The position numbers were made by a program, and so were the translations under genes. This document shows, piece by piece, positions 6,885 through 15,170 of a DNA stretch of 46,969 bases (positions within the stretch are counted from its first letter, which is position 1; each line of letters opens with the position of its first letter). The notes beneath the pieces are model-generated. The model worked only from the letters and a program-made list of their open reading frames with translations, did not search any database and was not told where the DNA came from. Source of the stretch: Candidatus Tectimicrobiota bacterium (GTDB taxonomy: Bacteria; JACPSX01); contig JACPSX010000094.1 of NCBI GenBank assembly GCA_016193065.1, forward strand, positions 1-46,969, in the 5' to 3' direction.

Positions 6885-8510
6885 ATGGGGAATACCACAA
6901 CGCTTTCGGACAACCCGCGGGTTTCTAACCCGGCAAACACCAACGGATCGAAGTCCGGTCTCCCGCCGGCGACTTCCCCCAAATCCGATCTCATGGGGCT
7001 GCAGAGCCTGCGCCCGGACGATCACTTTCACTCGTACCCGGAGTATTTTGTGGAGCGGCGCCACGAGGAGTGCATTCGCTGCCTGGTCTGCGTGCGTCAG
7101 TGCCCGTACGACTGCACCTACTACGATCCCGACCGGGACGTGGTGTACAACGTCCATCAGAATTGCGTGAACTGTAAGCGCTGCGTCGCCATGTGCCCGA
7201 CCCATTGCATCCGCATCGAGCGCTTCGACTCCGGATTCCGGGACAACGGCCATTGGGGAACCCACCTGGTCAGGGGGCTGCGCAAGCAGGCGGACACCGG
7301 AGGGGTCCTGCTCACCGGTTTGGGAAACGATCTGCCGTACCCGAGCTACTTCGACCGCATTGTTCTGGATGCCTCTCAGGTTACCAACCCTTCCATCGAT
7401 CCGCTGCGGGAGCCCATGGAGCTCAGGACGTACCTGGGCCGGAAGCCCGAATCCTACCGACCGGGCAGCCCGGGAGAAGTTTTCCCGAACATCCTATGCG
7501 AAATTCCCGTCCTCTTTGCTCCCATGTCCTTCGGAGCCATCAGCTACAACTTCCAGCATGGCCTGGCCCTGGCGGCCCAGGAGATGGGGACCTATTTCAA
7601 CACCGGTGAGGGGGGGCTCCACCCCGACTTCCGGAAGTTTCGCGATTCTGTGATCGTCCAGGTGGCCTCGGGGCGCTTCGGGGTCGATCCGGACTACCTC
7701 CTCAGCTCCGCGGCCTGCGAGATCAAGATCGGCCAGGGGGCCAAGCCCGGCATCGGCGGCCACTTGCCCGGGGAGAAGGTCAACGCGGAAATTTCCCGCA
7801 CCCGGATGATCCCCGTGGGGACCGACGCTCTGTCTCCCGCTCCCCAGCACGACATTTACTCCATCGAGGATCTTCGCCTGCTGATCTACGCCATCAAGGA
7901 AGCCACGGAATACACGCGCCCCGTGTCCGTAAAGATCGCCGCCGTCCACAACACGGCCGCCATCGTGAGCGGGATCGTGCGGGCGGGGGCGGATATCGTG
8001 GTGATCGACGGGTTCCGGGGAGGCACCGGGGCGGCCCCCATGATTATCCGGGATCACGTGGGGATCCCCGTCGAGGTAGCCCTGGCGCAAGCGGACCAGC
8101 GCCTTCGCGAAGAGGGGATCCGGCACCAGGCCTCTATTATCGCCGCGGGGGGGATCCGCAACAGCGCTGACGTGGTGAAAGCCATCGCCCTGGGGGCGGA
8201 CGCGGTCTACATCGCCACCTCGGCCATGATCGCCGTGGGCTGCACCCTGTGCCAGCAGTGCCACCGGGGGCTGTGCGCCTGGGGGATCACGACGAACCGG
8301 CCGGACCTGCTGCCGCGGCTGCCGGCCGATCAGGCCGCCGGCCGGCTGACCGGACTGCTGCGGGGCTGGCAGCACGAGATTCAGGAGATGTTGGGGCTCA
8401 TGGGTCTAAATTCCATCGAGAGCCTGCGGGGCAATCGTCTAAAGCTCAGGGGCGTGGGGCTCACCCAGCTCGAGCTGCAGACGCTGGGCATCCGGCAGGC
8501 GGGGTTGTAA
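6885..8510 (+). CDS. Glutamate synthase-type FMN subunit with N-terminal 2x[4Fe-4S] ferredoxin domain
   Basis: 541 residues from ATG 6885 (AGAGGA upstream; an ATG at 6855 overlapping the previous stop is the alternative). After a low-complexity leader, residues about 60-110 carry two ferredoxin motifs, CIRCLVCVRQCPYDC and CVNCKRCVAMCPTHC. The FMN/2-oxoglutarate-binding TIM barrel of the GltB central domain follows: SFGAISYNFQHGLALAA, NTGEGGLHPDF, KIGQGAKPGIGGHLPGEKV, and VVIDGFRGGTGAAP. The 3Fe-4S ligands are in CTLCQQCHRGLCAWGI. It catalyses the reductive half (2-oxoglutarate plus ammonia to glutamate) in a split glutamate synthase; N-methylglutamate synthase uses related subunits and is the main alternative. 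Confidence 0.85.
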   Translation: MGNTTTLSDNPRVSNPANTNGSKSGLPPATSPKSDLMGLQSLRPDDHFHSYPEYFVERRHEECIRCLVCVRQCPYDCTYYDPDRDVVYNVHQNCVNCKRCVAMCPTHCIRIERFDSGFRDNGHWGTHLVRGLRKQADTGGVLLTGLGNDLPYPSYFDRIVLDASQVTNPSIDPLREPMELRTYLGRKPESYRPGSPGEVFPNILCEIPVLFAPMSFGAISYNFQHGLALAAQEMGTYFNTGEGGLHPDFRKFRDSVIVQVASGRFGVDPDYLLSSAACEIKIGQGAKPGIGGHLPGEKVNAEISRTRMIPVGTDALSPAPQHDIYSIEDLRLLIYAIKEATEYTRPVSVKIAAVHNTAAIVSGIVRAGADIVVIDGFRGGTGAAPMIIRDHVGIPVEVALAQADQRLREEGIRHQASIIAAGGIRNSADVVKAIALGADAVYIATSAMIAVGCTLCQQCHRGLCAWGITTNRPDLLPRLPADQAAGRLTGLLRGWQHEIQEMLGLMGLNSIESLRGNRLKLRGVGLTQLELQTLGIRQAGL

Positions 8511-8513
8511 ACC

Positions 8514-9047
8514 ATGAAGCGGGTCTATCCGGTTGAAGAGCGCTGCATCAATTGCCATCTCTGCGAGGTGGCCTGCATCGTGAGCCACTCGCGCACGAAG
8601 ACAGCCCTGGGAGCCTACCAGGTGGAGAAGCTTTCTTTCAATTGGGTGCGGCCCCACGCCCTTGATCCGGCGGTGGCTCTGGCGGAGGGAACTCCTCTCC
8701 CCCTAAACCGCTGCCGCGTTGATGTGCAGGGCAGCGTCTTCATCTCCACCTCCTGCCGGCACTGCCAGGAGCCCGATTGCGTCAAGGCTTGCAAGAACGG
8801 CTCCCTCTACCTGGACGAGGTGGGCCGGGTGCTCCTGCGGGAGGATCACTGCGTGGGCTGCTGGATGTGCCTGATGGCCTGCCGCTACGGTGCCATCGAG
8901 CGCAACCCGTACGTGAAGAACGTCCCGGGGCAGGAAAGCAACGGCATCAACCATCACTGCGACCTGTGCCGCGACCGTTCCCATCCCGCCTGCGTCAGCA
9001 TTTGTCCCACCCAGGCCCTGGTGTATGAGGAGAGAGGGTCTTCATGA
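8514..9047 (+). CDS. Polyferredoxin electron-transfer subunit (HycB/DmsB-like)
   Basis: 177 residues with sixteen cysteines arranged as four 4Fe-4S motifs: CINCHLCEVAC near the N-terminus, CRHCQEPDCVKAC, CVGCWMCLMAC and CDLCRDRSHPACVSICP. This is the layout of the four-cluster beta subunits that feed electrons between a flavin subunit and a catalytic subunit. The start lies four bases after the FMN-subunit stop, and its stop overlaps the next ATG by four bases (ATGA), so translation is likely coupled. In context it should bridge the FAD oxidoreductase and the FMN/Fe-S subunit. Confidence 0.87.
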   Translation: MKRVYPVEERCINCHLCEVACIVSHSRTKTALGAYQVEKLSFNWVRPHALDPAVALAEGTPLPLNRCRVDVQGSVFISTSCRHCQEPDCVKACKNGSLYLDEVGRVLLREDHCVGCWMCLMACRYGAIERNPYVKNVPGQESNGINHHCDLCRDRSHPACVSICPTQALVYEERGSS

Positions 9048-10306
9048 AGTACGTCATCGTCGGCAACTCGTTTGCCGCGGTCTTTGCGGTGGAAGCCATC
9101 CGCAAGGTGGACAATCAGGGTTCCATCCTGATCATCAGCGATGAGGCGCGGCATACCTACAGCCGGGCCATGATCCACGAATACCTGGCCGATCTCGTGG
9201 ACGACCGCTTCCTGGACCTGAGAAACCGGGACTTCTACGAACGTCTGGGGGTGGAGACCCTGCTGGGACAGGCGGTCACCCGGATCGAACCCGAGAAGAA
9301 ACTCGTGTGGACCGACGGCCGTTCGACCTCCTATGAAAAACTCCTGCTGGCTGTCGGGGGCAGTCCCATAGTCCCTCCGGGGATCGAAGGGCTCGATCAC
9401 TACGCGGACGTGTACCGCTTTACGACTTTCCGGGATTGTATTGAACTGCGCAAGGCGGCCGACCGGACCGACAGCGTCGTGGTTCTGGGGGGAGGGCTCA
9501 TCGGGCTGCAGTGTGCCGAGGGGTTGGCCCGGCTGGGGAAGAAAGTCCATGTGGTGGAGCTCATGTCTCACATCCTGCCCCTGGCCCTGGACGGGACTGC
9601 GGCGGCCATGGTGCGCCGGGAGATGGAAGCCGTTGGAGTTCGGTTCTATACCGAAGACACCGTGGCGGCCCTCAAGGGGAACCGGCGACAGATCCAGGGG
9701 GTGGTTCTCAAGAGCGGCAGCGAGATCGACTGCGGCGCCTTCGTTCTGGCCATCGGAGTCCGCCCCAACATGACCCTGACGAAAGGGACCTCGATCCGGG
9801 GGGACCGCGGAATCCTGGTCGACGAGCACATGGAGACCTCCGTTCCCGGCGTCTATGCCGCCGGCGACTGTGCCCAGGCCGTCGAGCGTCTGAGCGGCAA
9901 ACCCATGCCCATCCCGATCATCCCCGTGGCCTCCGAGCAGGGGGAAGTGGCGGGCTACAACATGGCGGGGGTGAGGCGCGCGTATCCAGGCGGGCTCAGT
10001 TTGAACGCCCTGCAGTTCGGAAGCCTGCCGATCATCTCCTACGGACAGGTCGGCAACGGGGACGGGGCCGAGGTAGTGCGCCTCCTGGATGAGCGCCGGG
10101 AGGTTTACAAGAAGGTGATCCTCAAGGGGGGGAAGATCGTGGGTGCCCTCTTTGTCCGGGACATTGGACGGGCCGGCTTGTTCCGCCACCTGATTCAAGA
10201 AGGGATCTCCGTGGAGCCCTTCAAAGACGTGCTGCTCGCGGAGGACTTCGGCTATGCCCACCTGCCCCGGGACCTGCGGGACCGGCTTTTCACAGTTCCC
10301 CAGTAG
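9044..10306 (+). CDS. FAD/NAD(P)-dependent oxidoreductase (rubredoxin/nitrite reductase type)
   Basis: 420 residues, a pyridine nucleotide-disulphide oxidoreductase fold without redox-active cysteines. The FAD fingerprint is MKYVIVGNSFAAVFAVEAIR; the NAD(P) fingerprint VVLGGGLIGLQCAEGLARLGKKVHVVE lies near residue 145-170. GVYAAGDCAQAVE (about 270) is the second FAD motif. The N-terminal GNSFAA variant of GxGxxG occurs in the NirB/Fd-reductase group. Its ATG overlaps the polyferredoxin stop. It is the likely NAD(P)H entry point that passes electrons to the polyferredoxin and on to the FMN subunit. Confidence 0.87.
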   Translation: MKYVIVGNSFAAVFAVEAIRKVDNQGSILIISDEARHTYSRAMIHEYLADLVDDRFLDLRNRDFYERLGVETLLGQAVTRIEPEKKLVWTDGRSTSYEKLLLAVGGSPIVPPGIEGLDHYADVYRFTTFRDCIELRKAADRTDSVVVLGGGLIGLQCAEGLARLGKKVHVVELMSHILPLALDGTAAAMVRREMEAVGVRFYTEDTVAALKGNRRQIQGVVLKSGSEIDCGAFVLAIGVRPNMTLTKGTSIRGDRGILVDEHMETSVPGVYAAGDCAQAVERLSGKPMPIPIIPVASEQGEVAGYNMAGVRRAYPGGLSLNALQFGSLPIISYGQVGNGDGAEVVRLLDERREVYKKVILKGGKIVGALFVRDIGRAGLFRHLIQEGISVEPFKDVLLAEDFGYAHLPRDLRDRLFTVPQ

Positions 10307-10316
10307 GGAGAAGATC

Positions 10317-11576
10317 ATGAACAGTGGATCACGGACATTTCCGCACGCCAGCATGATCAATACTTCCCTCTCCGCACCCAGAGGGTACCCGGGGGGAGAG
10401 AGTCAGGGTGAGGGGGAAGTCCCGCGCCGGAAATCCTTCGTCCGCAGCCCCTACGACGAAAAGGACCTCTCGGCCTGCGGTCTCATCGGATTCGTGAACC
10501 GGGACCGCAGACGGGAGAGCGGCGAGCGCATCATCCGCGCCATCGCCAACATGCACGACCGGGGAAACGGTCTGGGAGGAGGGTTTGCCGCCTACGGGAT
10601 CTACCCGGAGCGGGCGGATCTCTATGCCCTCCATGTAATGTACGATGATCCTCACGATGCCAAGCAGGTGGAAGAGTATTTGAAGCGGCAGGTTGTCGTG
10701 GAAGCTGCCGAGGAAATCCCCCTGTTCGAGAGTCGCCGCTTTTCCGATCACCCCTATTTCAAGCGCTACTTCGTCGACTTGAGGGAGCGCCTGAACGGCC
10801 ACGACAACGAGGGGGACTACCTGGTCGACACGGTCATGCACATCAACGTGAACTTCGAGCACGCCTTCGTCATGTCCAGCGGCAAGAACATGGGGACTTT
10901 CAAGGGGGTCGGCTTCCCGGAGGATCTGGGGGAGTTCTTCCGGCTCCCCGAGTACGAGGGGTATATCTGGACGGGCCACAGCCGTTTCCCCACGAATAGC
11001 CCGGGGTGGTGGGGCGGGGCTCATCCGTTCGCTCTCCTGGACTGGACCATCGTACACAACGGTGAGATTTCCTCCTACGGGATCAACATGCGCTACGTGA
11101 AGATGTTCGGCTACGAGTGCACGTTGATGACCGACACCGAGGTGGTCGCCTACCTCTTCGATCTCCTGGTGCGCCGGCACGGCTTGAGCTTCGAGGATGC
11201 CTGCAAGGTGCTGGCGCCCCCCTTCTGGAAGGACATCGATGTTCTTGAGGAGGAGGAACGCTTCACCCTGACTCATTTGCGTTCGGTCTATGCCTCGGCG
11301 GCTTTGAACGGTCCCTTCGCTTTCCTGTTGGGGTTTAGCGGGGGGATCATCGGCTTGAACGATCGGGTGAAGCTGAGGCCCCTGGTCGTGGGCCGGGGCG
11401 GAGAGAGCGTTTACCTGTCGAGCGAGGAGGCCGCCATTCGCACCATCTGCCCTGAGGTGGAAGAGATCTGGGCTCCGGTGGCAGGGGAGCCCGTCATTGT
11501 GCTTCTGGAATCCGTTGGAGAATCCCGGGATGGAAGAGGTAATCAGCGCCAAAGACCTGTACTACAGGGAGCTTAA
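10317..11576 (+). CDS. Class II glutamine amidotransferase subunit of split glutamate synthase
   Basis: 419 residues from the ATG at 10317 (AGGGAGAAG just upstream). The Ntn-hydrolase core begins at the likely nucleophile Cys54 in SACGLIGFVNRDRR, so residues 1-53 would be a cleaved propeptide. Downstream, WTGHSRFPTNSPG, HPFALLDWTIVHNGEISSYG and TLMTDTEVVAY are the glutamine-binding signatures of class II enzymes. Residues about 17-37 (SLSAPRGYPGGESQ onward) are encoded by a copy of the dispersed repeat, unlike any family propeptide I know. The protein hydrolyses glutamine and passes ammonia to the FMN subunit. Its end overlaps the next gene by 47 bases. Confidence 0.85.
   Translation: MNSGSRTFPHASMINTSLSAPRGYPGGESQGEGEVPRRKSFVRSPYDEKDLSACGLIGFVNRDRRRESGERIIRAIANMHDRGNGLGGGFAAYGIYPERADLYALHVMYDDPHDAKQVEEYLKRQVVVEAAEEIPLFESRRFSDHPYFKRYFVDLRERLNGHDNEGDYLVDTVMHINVNFEHAFVMSSGKNMGTFKGVGFPEDLGEFFRLPEYEGYIWTGHSRFPTNSPGWWGGAHPFALLDWTIVHNGEISSYGINMRYVKMFGYECTLMTDTEVVAYLFDLLVRRHGLSFEDACKVLAPPFWKDIDVLEEEERFTLTHLRSVYASAALNGPFAFLLGFSGGIIGLNDRVKLRPLVVGRGGESVYLSSEEAAIRTICPEVEEIWAPVAGEPVIVLLESVGESRDGRGNQRQRPVLQGA
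10366..10416. repeat. Dispersed repeat copy inside the amidotransferase coding region
   Basis: CCGCACCCAGAGGGTACCCG and its GGGGGAG continuation (10372-10398) are identical over 27 bases to 18968-18994, which is non-coding. The flanks, CCCTCT on the left and GGTGAGGGGG on the right, match the other family members. Here it is read in frame as roughly 17 residues upstream of the catalytic cysteine. Confidence 0.75.
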
Positions 11577-12273
11577 CGCCCGGATCCGTCAGAAGGCCCG
11601 CGCCGGGGTTGAGCACATCCGCCTGACGGACGTGCAGGGGCACCGGTACATCGCCTGCGGGCTGCAGTTTAAGAACTTGCAACTGAGGGTGAGCGGCGTT
11701 CCCGGCGAGGACCTGGGGGCCTTCATGGACGGCCCCACGGTGGTGGTGGAAAACAACGCCCAGAACGGCGTCGGCAACACCATGAACGACGGCCGCATCC
11801 TGGTCCACGGCATGGCCGGAGATGTGGTGGGGTACGGCATGCGCGGCGGGCGCATCTACATCCGCGACGGCGCCGGCTACCGGGTCGGAATCCACATGAA
11901 GGGGTTCAAGGAAAAGCAGCCCATGCTGGTGATCGGCGGCCGGGCGGGAAAGTTCTTCGGGGAGTACATGGCCGGCGGCTACTTGATCCTGCTGGGCGCC
12001 ACGGGCGGGTCTACAGGCCCGGTGGTCGGGGACTATTGCGCCACCGGCATGCACGGCGGGACGATCTTTATTCGCGGTAAGGTGGAGGAGTACAAGCTCG
12101 GAAAGGAAGTGAAGGCCTTCCCTCTGACCCCGGAGGATGAGAGCTTCCTGCGCCCCATCCTGGTGGATTTTCTGGAAAGCTTCGCTCTGGACGTGAATAT
12201 CTTTGACTTTGATTCCTACCAAAAGATCGTCCCGGTCTCGACCCGCCCTTACGGCAAGCTCTACGCCTATTGA
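11530..12273 (+). CDS. Glutamate synthase GXGXG-domain subunit
   Basis: 247 residues dominated by a right-handed beta-helix of the GXGXG type: NGVGNTMNDGRILVHGMAGDVVGYGMRGGRIYI, GYRVGIHMKG, GGRAGKFFGEYMAGGYLILLG and GDYCATGMHGGTIFIRG. In canonical GltB this is the C-terminal domain that supports the ammonia channel; here it is a free-standing subunit, as in archaeal-type split enzymes and N-methylglutamate synthase. I chose ATG 11530 (GGAG about nine bases upstream) over 11497, because MEEVISAKDLYYRELN matches the family start. It overlaps the amidotransferase by 47 bases and ends the operon. Confidence 0.87.
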   Translation: MEEVISAKDLYYRELNARIRQKARAGVEHIRLTDVQGHRYIACGLQFKNLQLRVSGVPGEDLGAFMDGPTVVVENNAQNGVGNTMNDGRILVHGMAGDVVGYGMRGGRIYIRDGAGYRVGIHMKGFKEKQPMLVIGGRAGKFFGEYMAGGYLILLGATGGSTGPVVGDYCATGMHGGTIFIRGKVEEYKLGKEVKAFPLTPEDESFLRPILVDFLESFALDVNIFDFDSYQKIVPVSTRPYGKLYAY

Positions 12274-12284
12274 TCCCGACCCGA

Positions 12285-12470
12285 CTCCCTTTCCTCTCCC
12301 CCTCAGGAGACTGTGTCGCAATCCGCCGTTCGCCCTTCGACAAGTCTCAGGACGAACGGGTAAGTGGTTGGATTTCCGTGTGTCGTCGTCCGTTCGTGGT
12401 GAGCCTGTCGAACCATGAACGGACTTATGACACAGTCTCCTCAGGAGGAGAGGATGAAGGTGAGGGGGAT
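12285..12470. mobile_element. MITE-like insertion nested inside a REP-like repeat
   Basis: GGAGACTGTGTC (12308-12319) and GACACAGTCTCC (about 12429-12440) are perfect 12-bp terminal inverted repeats around some 110 bases. TCA lies on both outer edges, a possible 3-bp target duplication. The interior holds two stem-loops of the CCGTTCG/TCGACAAG family. Outside the element, CCTCTCCCCCTCA on the left and GGAGGAGAGGATGAAGGTGA followed by GGGGG on the right rejoin into a copy of the REP-like repeat also seen at 1601-1629. There is no coding capacity. Confidence 0.65.
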
Positions 12471-12533
12471 GTCGAGCGTGTCAAAGTGCTTAGGGCTTTA
12501 GTTTCGTAGTTCTCAATAGTTGGAAATAGCGCG

Positions 12534-13728
12534 TCAGGAGACAAGACCGCTACCGGTCATCTCCTCGGGTGGATCGCCGCCTGCCATCTGCTGCGCCTCG
12601 ATGAGACGGCGCGCCTCGTCGCGCAGCGCGGGTAACCGAACGGCGAACAGCACCCCGCGAGTACACGGCCATCACCCTGCCGCGAAGCTGATCGGGCACC
12701 ATGACTTGGATGAGCGTGTTGGAGGCCGCCATCTCCACGATCATCGAGAAGCCGACCGGCAGAAGCAGCAGGGCGGAGAGCCAGAACGACCGCGACAGGG
12801 AGAACAAAATGAGGCTCACCCCGAAGCCTGCGCACGAGTACCCGACCCAGCTCCCGAGCCCGCGCACGCCCAGGCGGGCGGCCAGAGCCAGCGCGCCGAT
12901 GAGCGCTCCGATCCCTGAGGAGCCCATCAGGAGCCCGAGCCCTCTGGGGCCAGCGTGCAGGATCTTGTCGGCGAAAATCGGCATCAGGACCGTGTGGGGC
13001 ATTCCCATCAGGCTGACGAGGCCCAGGAGGAGAAGTAGATCGCGGATCGGGGCGGTCTTTCCGGTGAAGCGGAAGCCCTCGATGACGTTGGCAAGCGCCG
13101 ATCCGAGGCGGGGTCGAGCCACCGGAGGCCTGACCTTCATGAGCAAGAACCCGGCGATTACGGCGATGTAGCACACCGCGTTGGCGAGGAAGCACCACCC
13201 CTCCCCGACGGTAGCGACGAGTACCCCCGCCACCGCCGGTCCGACGGTGCGCGCGCCGTTGAACATCGCGGAGTTCAGGGCAATGGCGTTCATCAGGTCG
13301 TCTCTGCTCACAATTTCGGCAATGAAGACCTGCCGGGCAGGAATGTCAAATGCACTGATGACTCCGAAGAGAGCCGCGAGCACGAAGACGTGCCAGACCT
13401 GGACGGTCCCTGCCAGAGTCAGCCCGGCCAGCAGAAAGGCGAGTACCATTCCCGCCGCCTGCATGGTGACGAGAATTCGGTGTGGACTGTATCTGTCGGC
13501 AACCATCCCGCCCAGCGGTGCCAGCAGGAAGACCGGAAACTGGCTCGTGAACCCGACCAAACCCAGGAGCGTCGGGGAGTCCGTAAGACGGTAGACCAGC
13601 CAGGACTGCGCGACCAATTGCATCCAGACCCCGGTCATTGAGATCAACTGGCCGCCGAAGAAGAGCCGGAAGTTGCGGTGCCTGAACGCCCGCAAGATGG
13701 GAGAAAACTTGGATCCTAGCGGACCCAC
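12534..13728 (-). pseudogene. MFS exporter (EntS/MFS_3 type) with C-terminal deletion and frameshift
   Basis: The first ~355 codons encode a normal MFS_3 transporter: RAFRHRNFRLFFGGQLISMTG, ten hydrophobic segments, GGMVADRYSPHRIL (motif A), FDIPARQVFIAE, and a late DQLRGRVMAVYS. Right after VYS the frame runs into arginine-rich nonsense. The expected C-terminal tail is present in another frame of the same strand: VLFAVRLPALRDEARRLIEA then QQMAGG, ending at the TGA at 12534. About 40 family residues (TM11 and part of TM12) are missing between, so a deletion that is not a multiple of three has joined the ends near 12,655. The start is GTG 13728. A biological deletion is likelier than a single-base read error because whole residues are absent. 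Confidence 0.8.
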
Positions 13729-13905
13729 GGTTCAGCAGCCTGTGTCATTTCGCCTGACCCTTATCCGCAAATAAAAATGGTGCCCAATCCCGCCTTTGCC
13801 ACGGCTGAAGCTAGCAACCCTGCGCTAGGCCGTCAAGGGCAATCTCTCCTCCCTTCATTCCCCGGTGAGTTTCTCCCTGCAGCGTGCCCCCTGTCCCCCT
13901 TTGCA

Positions 13906-13935
13906 TTGACAATCAGAGCAGCCCGGGACTATGAT
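13906..13935 (+). promoter_or_regulatory. Sigma-70-type promoter for the methyltransferase gene
   Basis: TTGACA (13906-13911), an 18-base spacer and TATGAT (13930-13935). The -10 covers an in-frame ATG at 13931, which argues that the true start is the next one at 14000. Confidence 0.6.
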
Positions 13936-13999
13936 CTGGCTGCGCTATCCCGTGTTCACATCTCGGACAAATTCTCCGACCGCAGGGCAGGTCCGTACC

Positions 14000-14647
14000 A
14001 TGACAGAGCGCGAGCATTACATTCCGGCATTCGGCCACAGGCTGTTGACACCGTTCTATGATCGCTTCATCCGGTTGGCGATCCGGGAAGAAAAGGTCAA
14101 ACGCGCGTTTCTCCGCGCGGCGCGAATCGAGTCCGGCCACAAGGTCCTCGATCTGGGGTGTGGGACGGGCACCTTGGCGATCATGCTCAAGCAACTCCAC
14201 CCGAATGCGCAGGTAACCGGCCTGGATGGAGATCGCGGAGTTCTGGAGATCGCAAGGAAGAAAGGGGCCCGTGCCGGCGTAGACATCCAGTGGGAGGAAG
14301 GCGTCGCCTACAGTCTCCCCTACGTCGGGGGAACCTTCGACAGAGTTCTTTCGACCTTCGTCTTTCATCACATGGGGACCCCCCAGAAGATGGATGCCAT
14401 AAAGGAAGTTCATCGGGTTCTGCGTGCCGGAGGGGAATTTCATCTGCTGGACCTCGGCAAGCCGAAAGGACTGTATGCGAAGCTTGTTTCCCTCCTCCTA
14501 TCCCGTCTGGAACGAGCGGCAGATCACATCAAGGGCCGTCTCCCTGACTACGTGCGGGAGGGGGGCTTTGCGGAAGTCCACGAACCGATGTTCTTTCAGG
14601 TGCTGGTCGGCACCGTCCGGGGCATTGCCGGCACCAAACCGATGTGA
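14000..14647 (+). CDS. Class I SAM-dependent methyltransferase
   Basis: 215 residues from ATG 14000. The Rossmann-fold motifs are complete: motif I VLDLGCGTGTLAIMLKQLHP (about 49), the acidic end of strand 2 in VTGLDGD, motif II/III in GGTFDRVLSTFVFHHM, and motif post III HRVLRAGGEFHLLDLGKPKG. The order matches the UbiE/Methyltransf_11/25 group acting on small molecules or lipids; the substrate is unknown. The last 14 codons plus 12 bases after the stop are repeated exactly at 15466-15519, beyond the adjacent toxin-antitoxin pair. Own promoter; divergent from the damaged MFS gene. Confidence 0.87.
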   Translation: MTEREHYIPAFGHRLLTPFYDRFIRLAIREEKVKRAFLRAARIESGHKVLDLGCGTGTLAIMLKQLHPNAQVTGLDGDRGVLEIARKKGARAGVDIQWEEGVAYSLPYVGGTFDRVLSTFVFHHMGTPQKMDAIKEVHRVLRAGGEFHLLDLGKPKGLYAKLVSLLLSRLERAADHIKGRLPDYVREGGFAEVHEPMFFQVLVGTVRGIAGTKPM

Positions 14648-14659
14648 ATGGGGCTGCCC
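14606..14659 (+). repeat. 54-bp direct repeat, copy 1 (3' end of methyltransferase gene)
   Basis: The 54 bases starting GTCGGCACCGTCCGGGGCAT and ending GGGGCTGCCC contain the methyltransferase stop codon and are identical to 15466-15519. Similarity fades over about 40 more bases downstream (both reach TCCCACCC). The two copies bracket the ParE-type TA genes. Confidence 0.9.
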
Positions 14660-14924
14660 GAAGGCCCGCTGGGACGGACACGCCGTTGTCCCACCCCATC
14701 ACCATGCAGCATCCCTTTCCAACGACTTGGGCGTTCCGCCACTGACCACGGACAAACAATGCAGTGAAGGCCGCAAAACATTGGAACTTGCGCGTCTTTT
14801 GAGGGAAAATGGAAACCGCGTGTCTTTTGGCACGGGGAGGCAAAGCCAGGGAACTTCCTATATAATCCATAGTTGGAGGGTGGGGGGGCCAGTGGCGTAC
14901 TCAGATGGGAGGGAGTAAACGATC

Positions 14925-15170
14925 ATGGCCACATCGGCAGAAGATTTGTACCAGAAAGCATTGGGCCTTAGCGAGGAGGAAAGAGCAGCTCTTGCGGCGC
15001 GACTCATCGAAAGCCTTGATACGGAGGCTGAGGAAGGCGTTGAGGCCGCATGGTTGGCCGAGGTCGAACGTCGCATGGAGGAGCTCGATTCCGGCAAGGT
15101 TCAGAGCATTCCCTGGGAAGATGTGCGAGCACGTCTTTTTGGGAAACTGAATGCCCCCGATCAAGGTTAG
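14925..15170 (+). CDS. Addiction-module antitoxin (TIGR02574-like)
   Basis: 81 residues: MATSAEDLYQKALGLSEEERAALAARLIESL is the hallmark start of the small 'addiction module component' antitoxins that pair with RelE/ParE toxins. The acidic C-terminal half (EVERRMEELDSGKVQSIPWEDVRARLF) is the part that wraps the toxin in this family. GGGAGGGAG lies nine bases before the ATG. The toxin gene starts inside its last 20 bases. TATAAT at 14861-14866 may be the -10, though no clear -35 goes with it. Confidence 0.87.
   Translation: MATSAEDLYQKALGLSEEERAALAARLIESLDTEAEEGVEAAWLAEVERRMEELDSGKVQSIPWEDVRARLFGKLNAPDQG

Noticed and set aside
8954-10360. 468-residue minus-strand open frame
   Set aside because: Antisense to the FAD oxidoreductase gene, whose motifs are unmistakable; nothing recognisable in this frame.
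6885-12273. Assignment of the cluster as N-methylglutamate synthase (mgsABC)
   Set aside because: No methylamine pathway gene is visible, and the ferredoxin head, polyferredoxin and FAD subunit fit glutamate synthase better; left as an alternative only.
13931-14000. Earlier methyltransferase start at 13931
   Set aside because: That ATG lies within the predicted -10 box and the extra 23 residues do not resemble the family.
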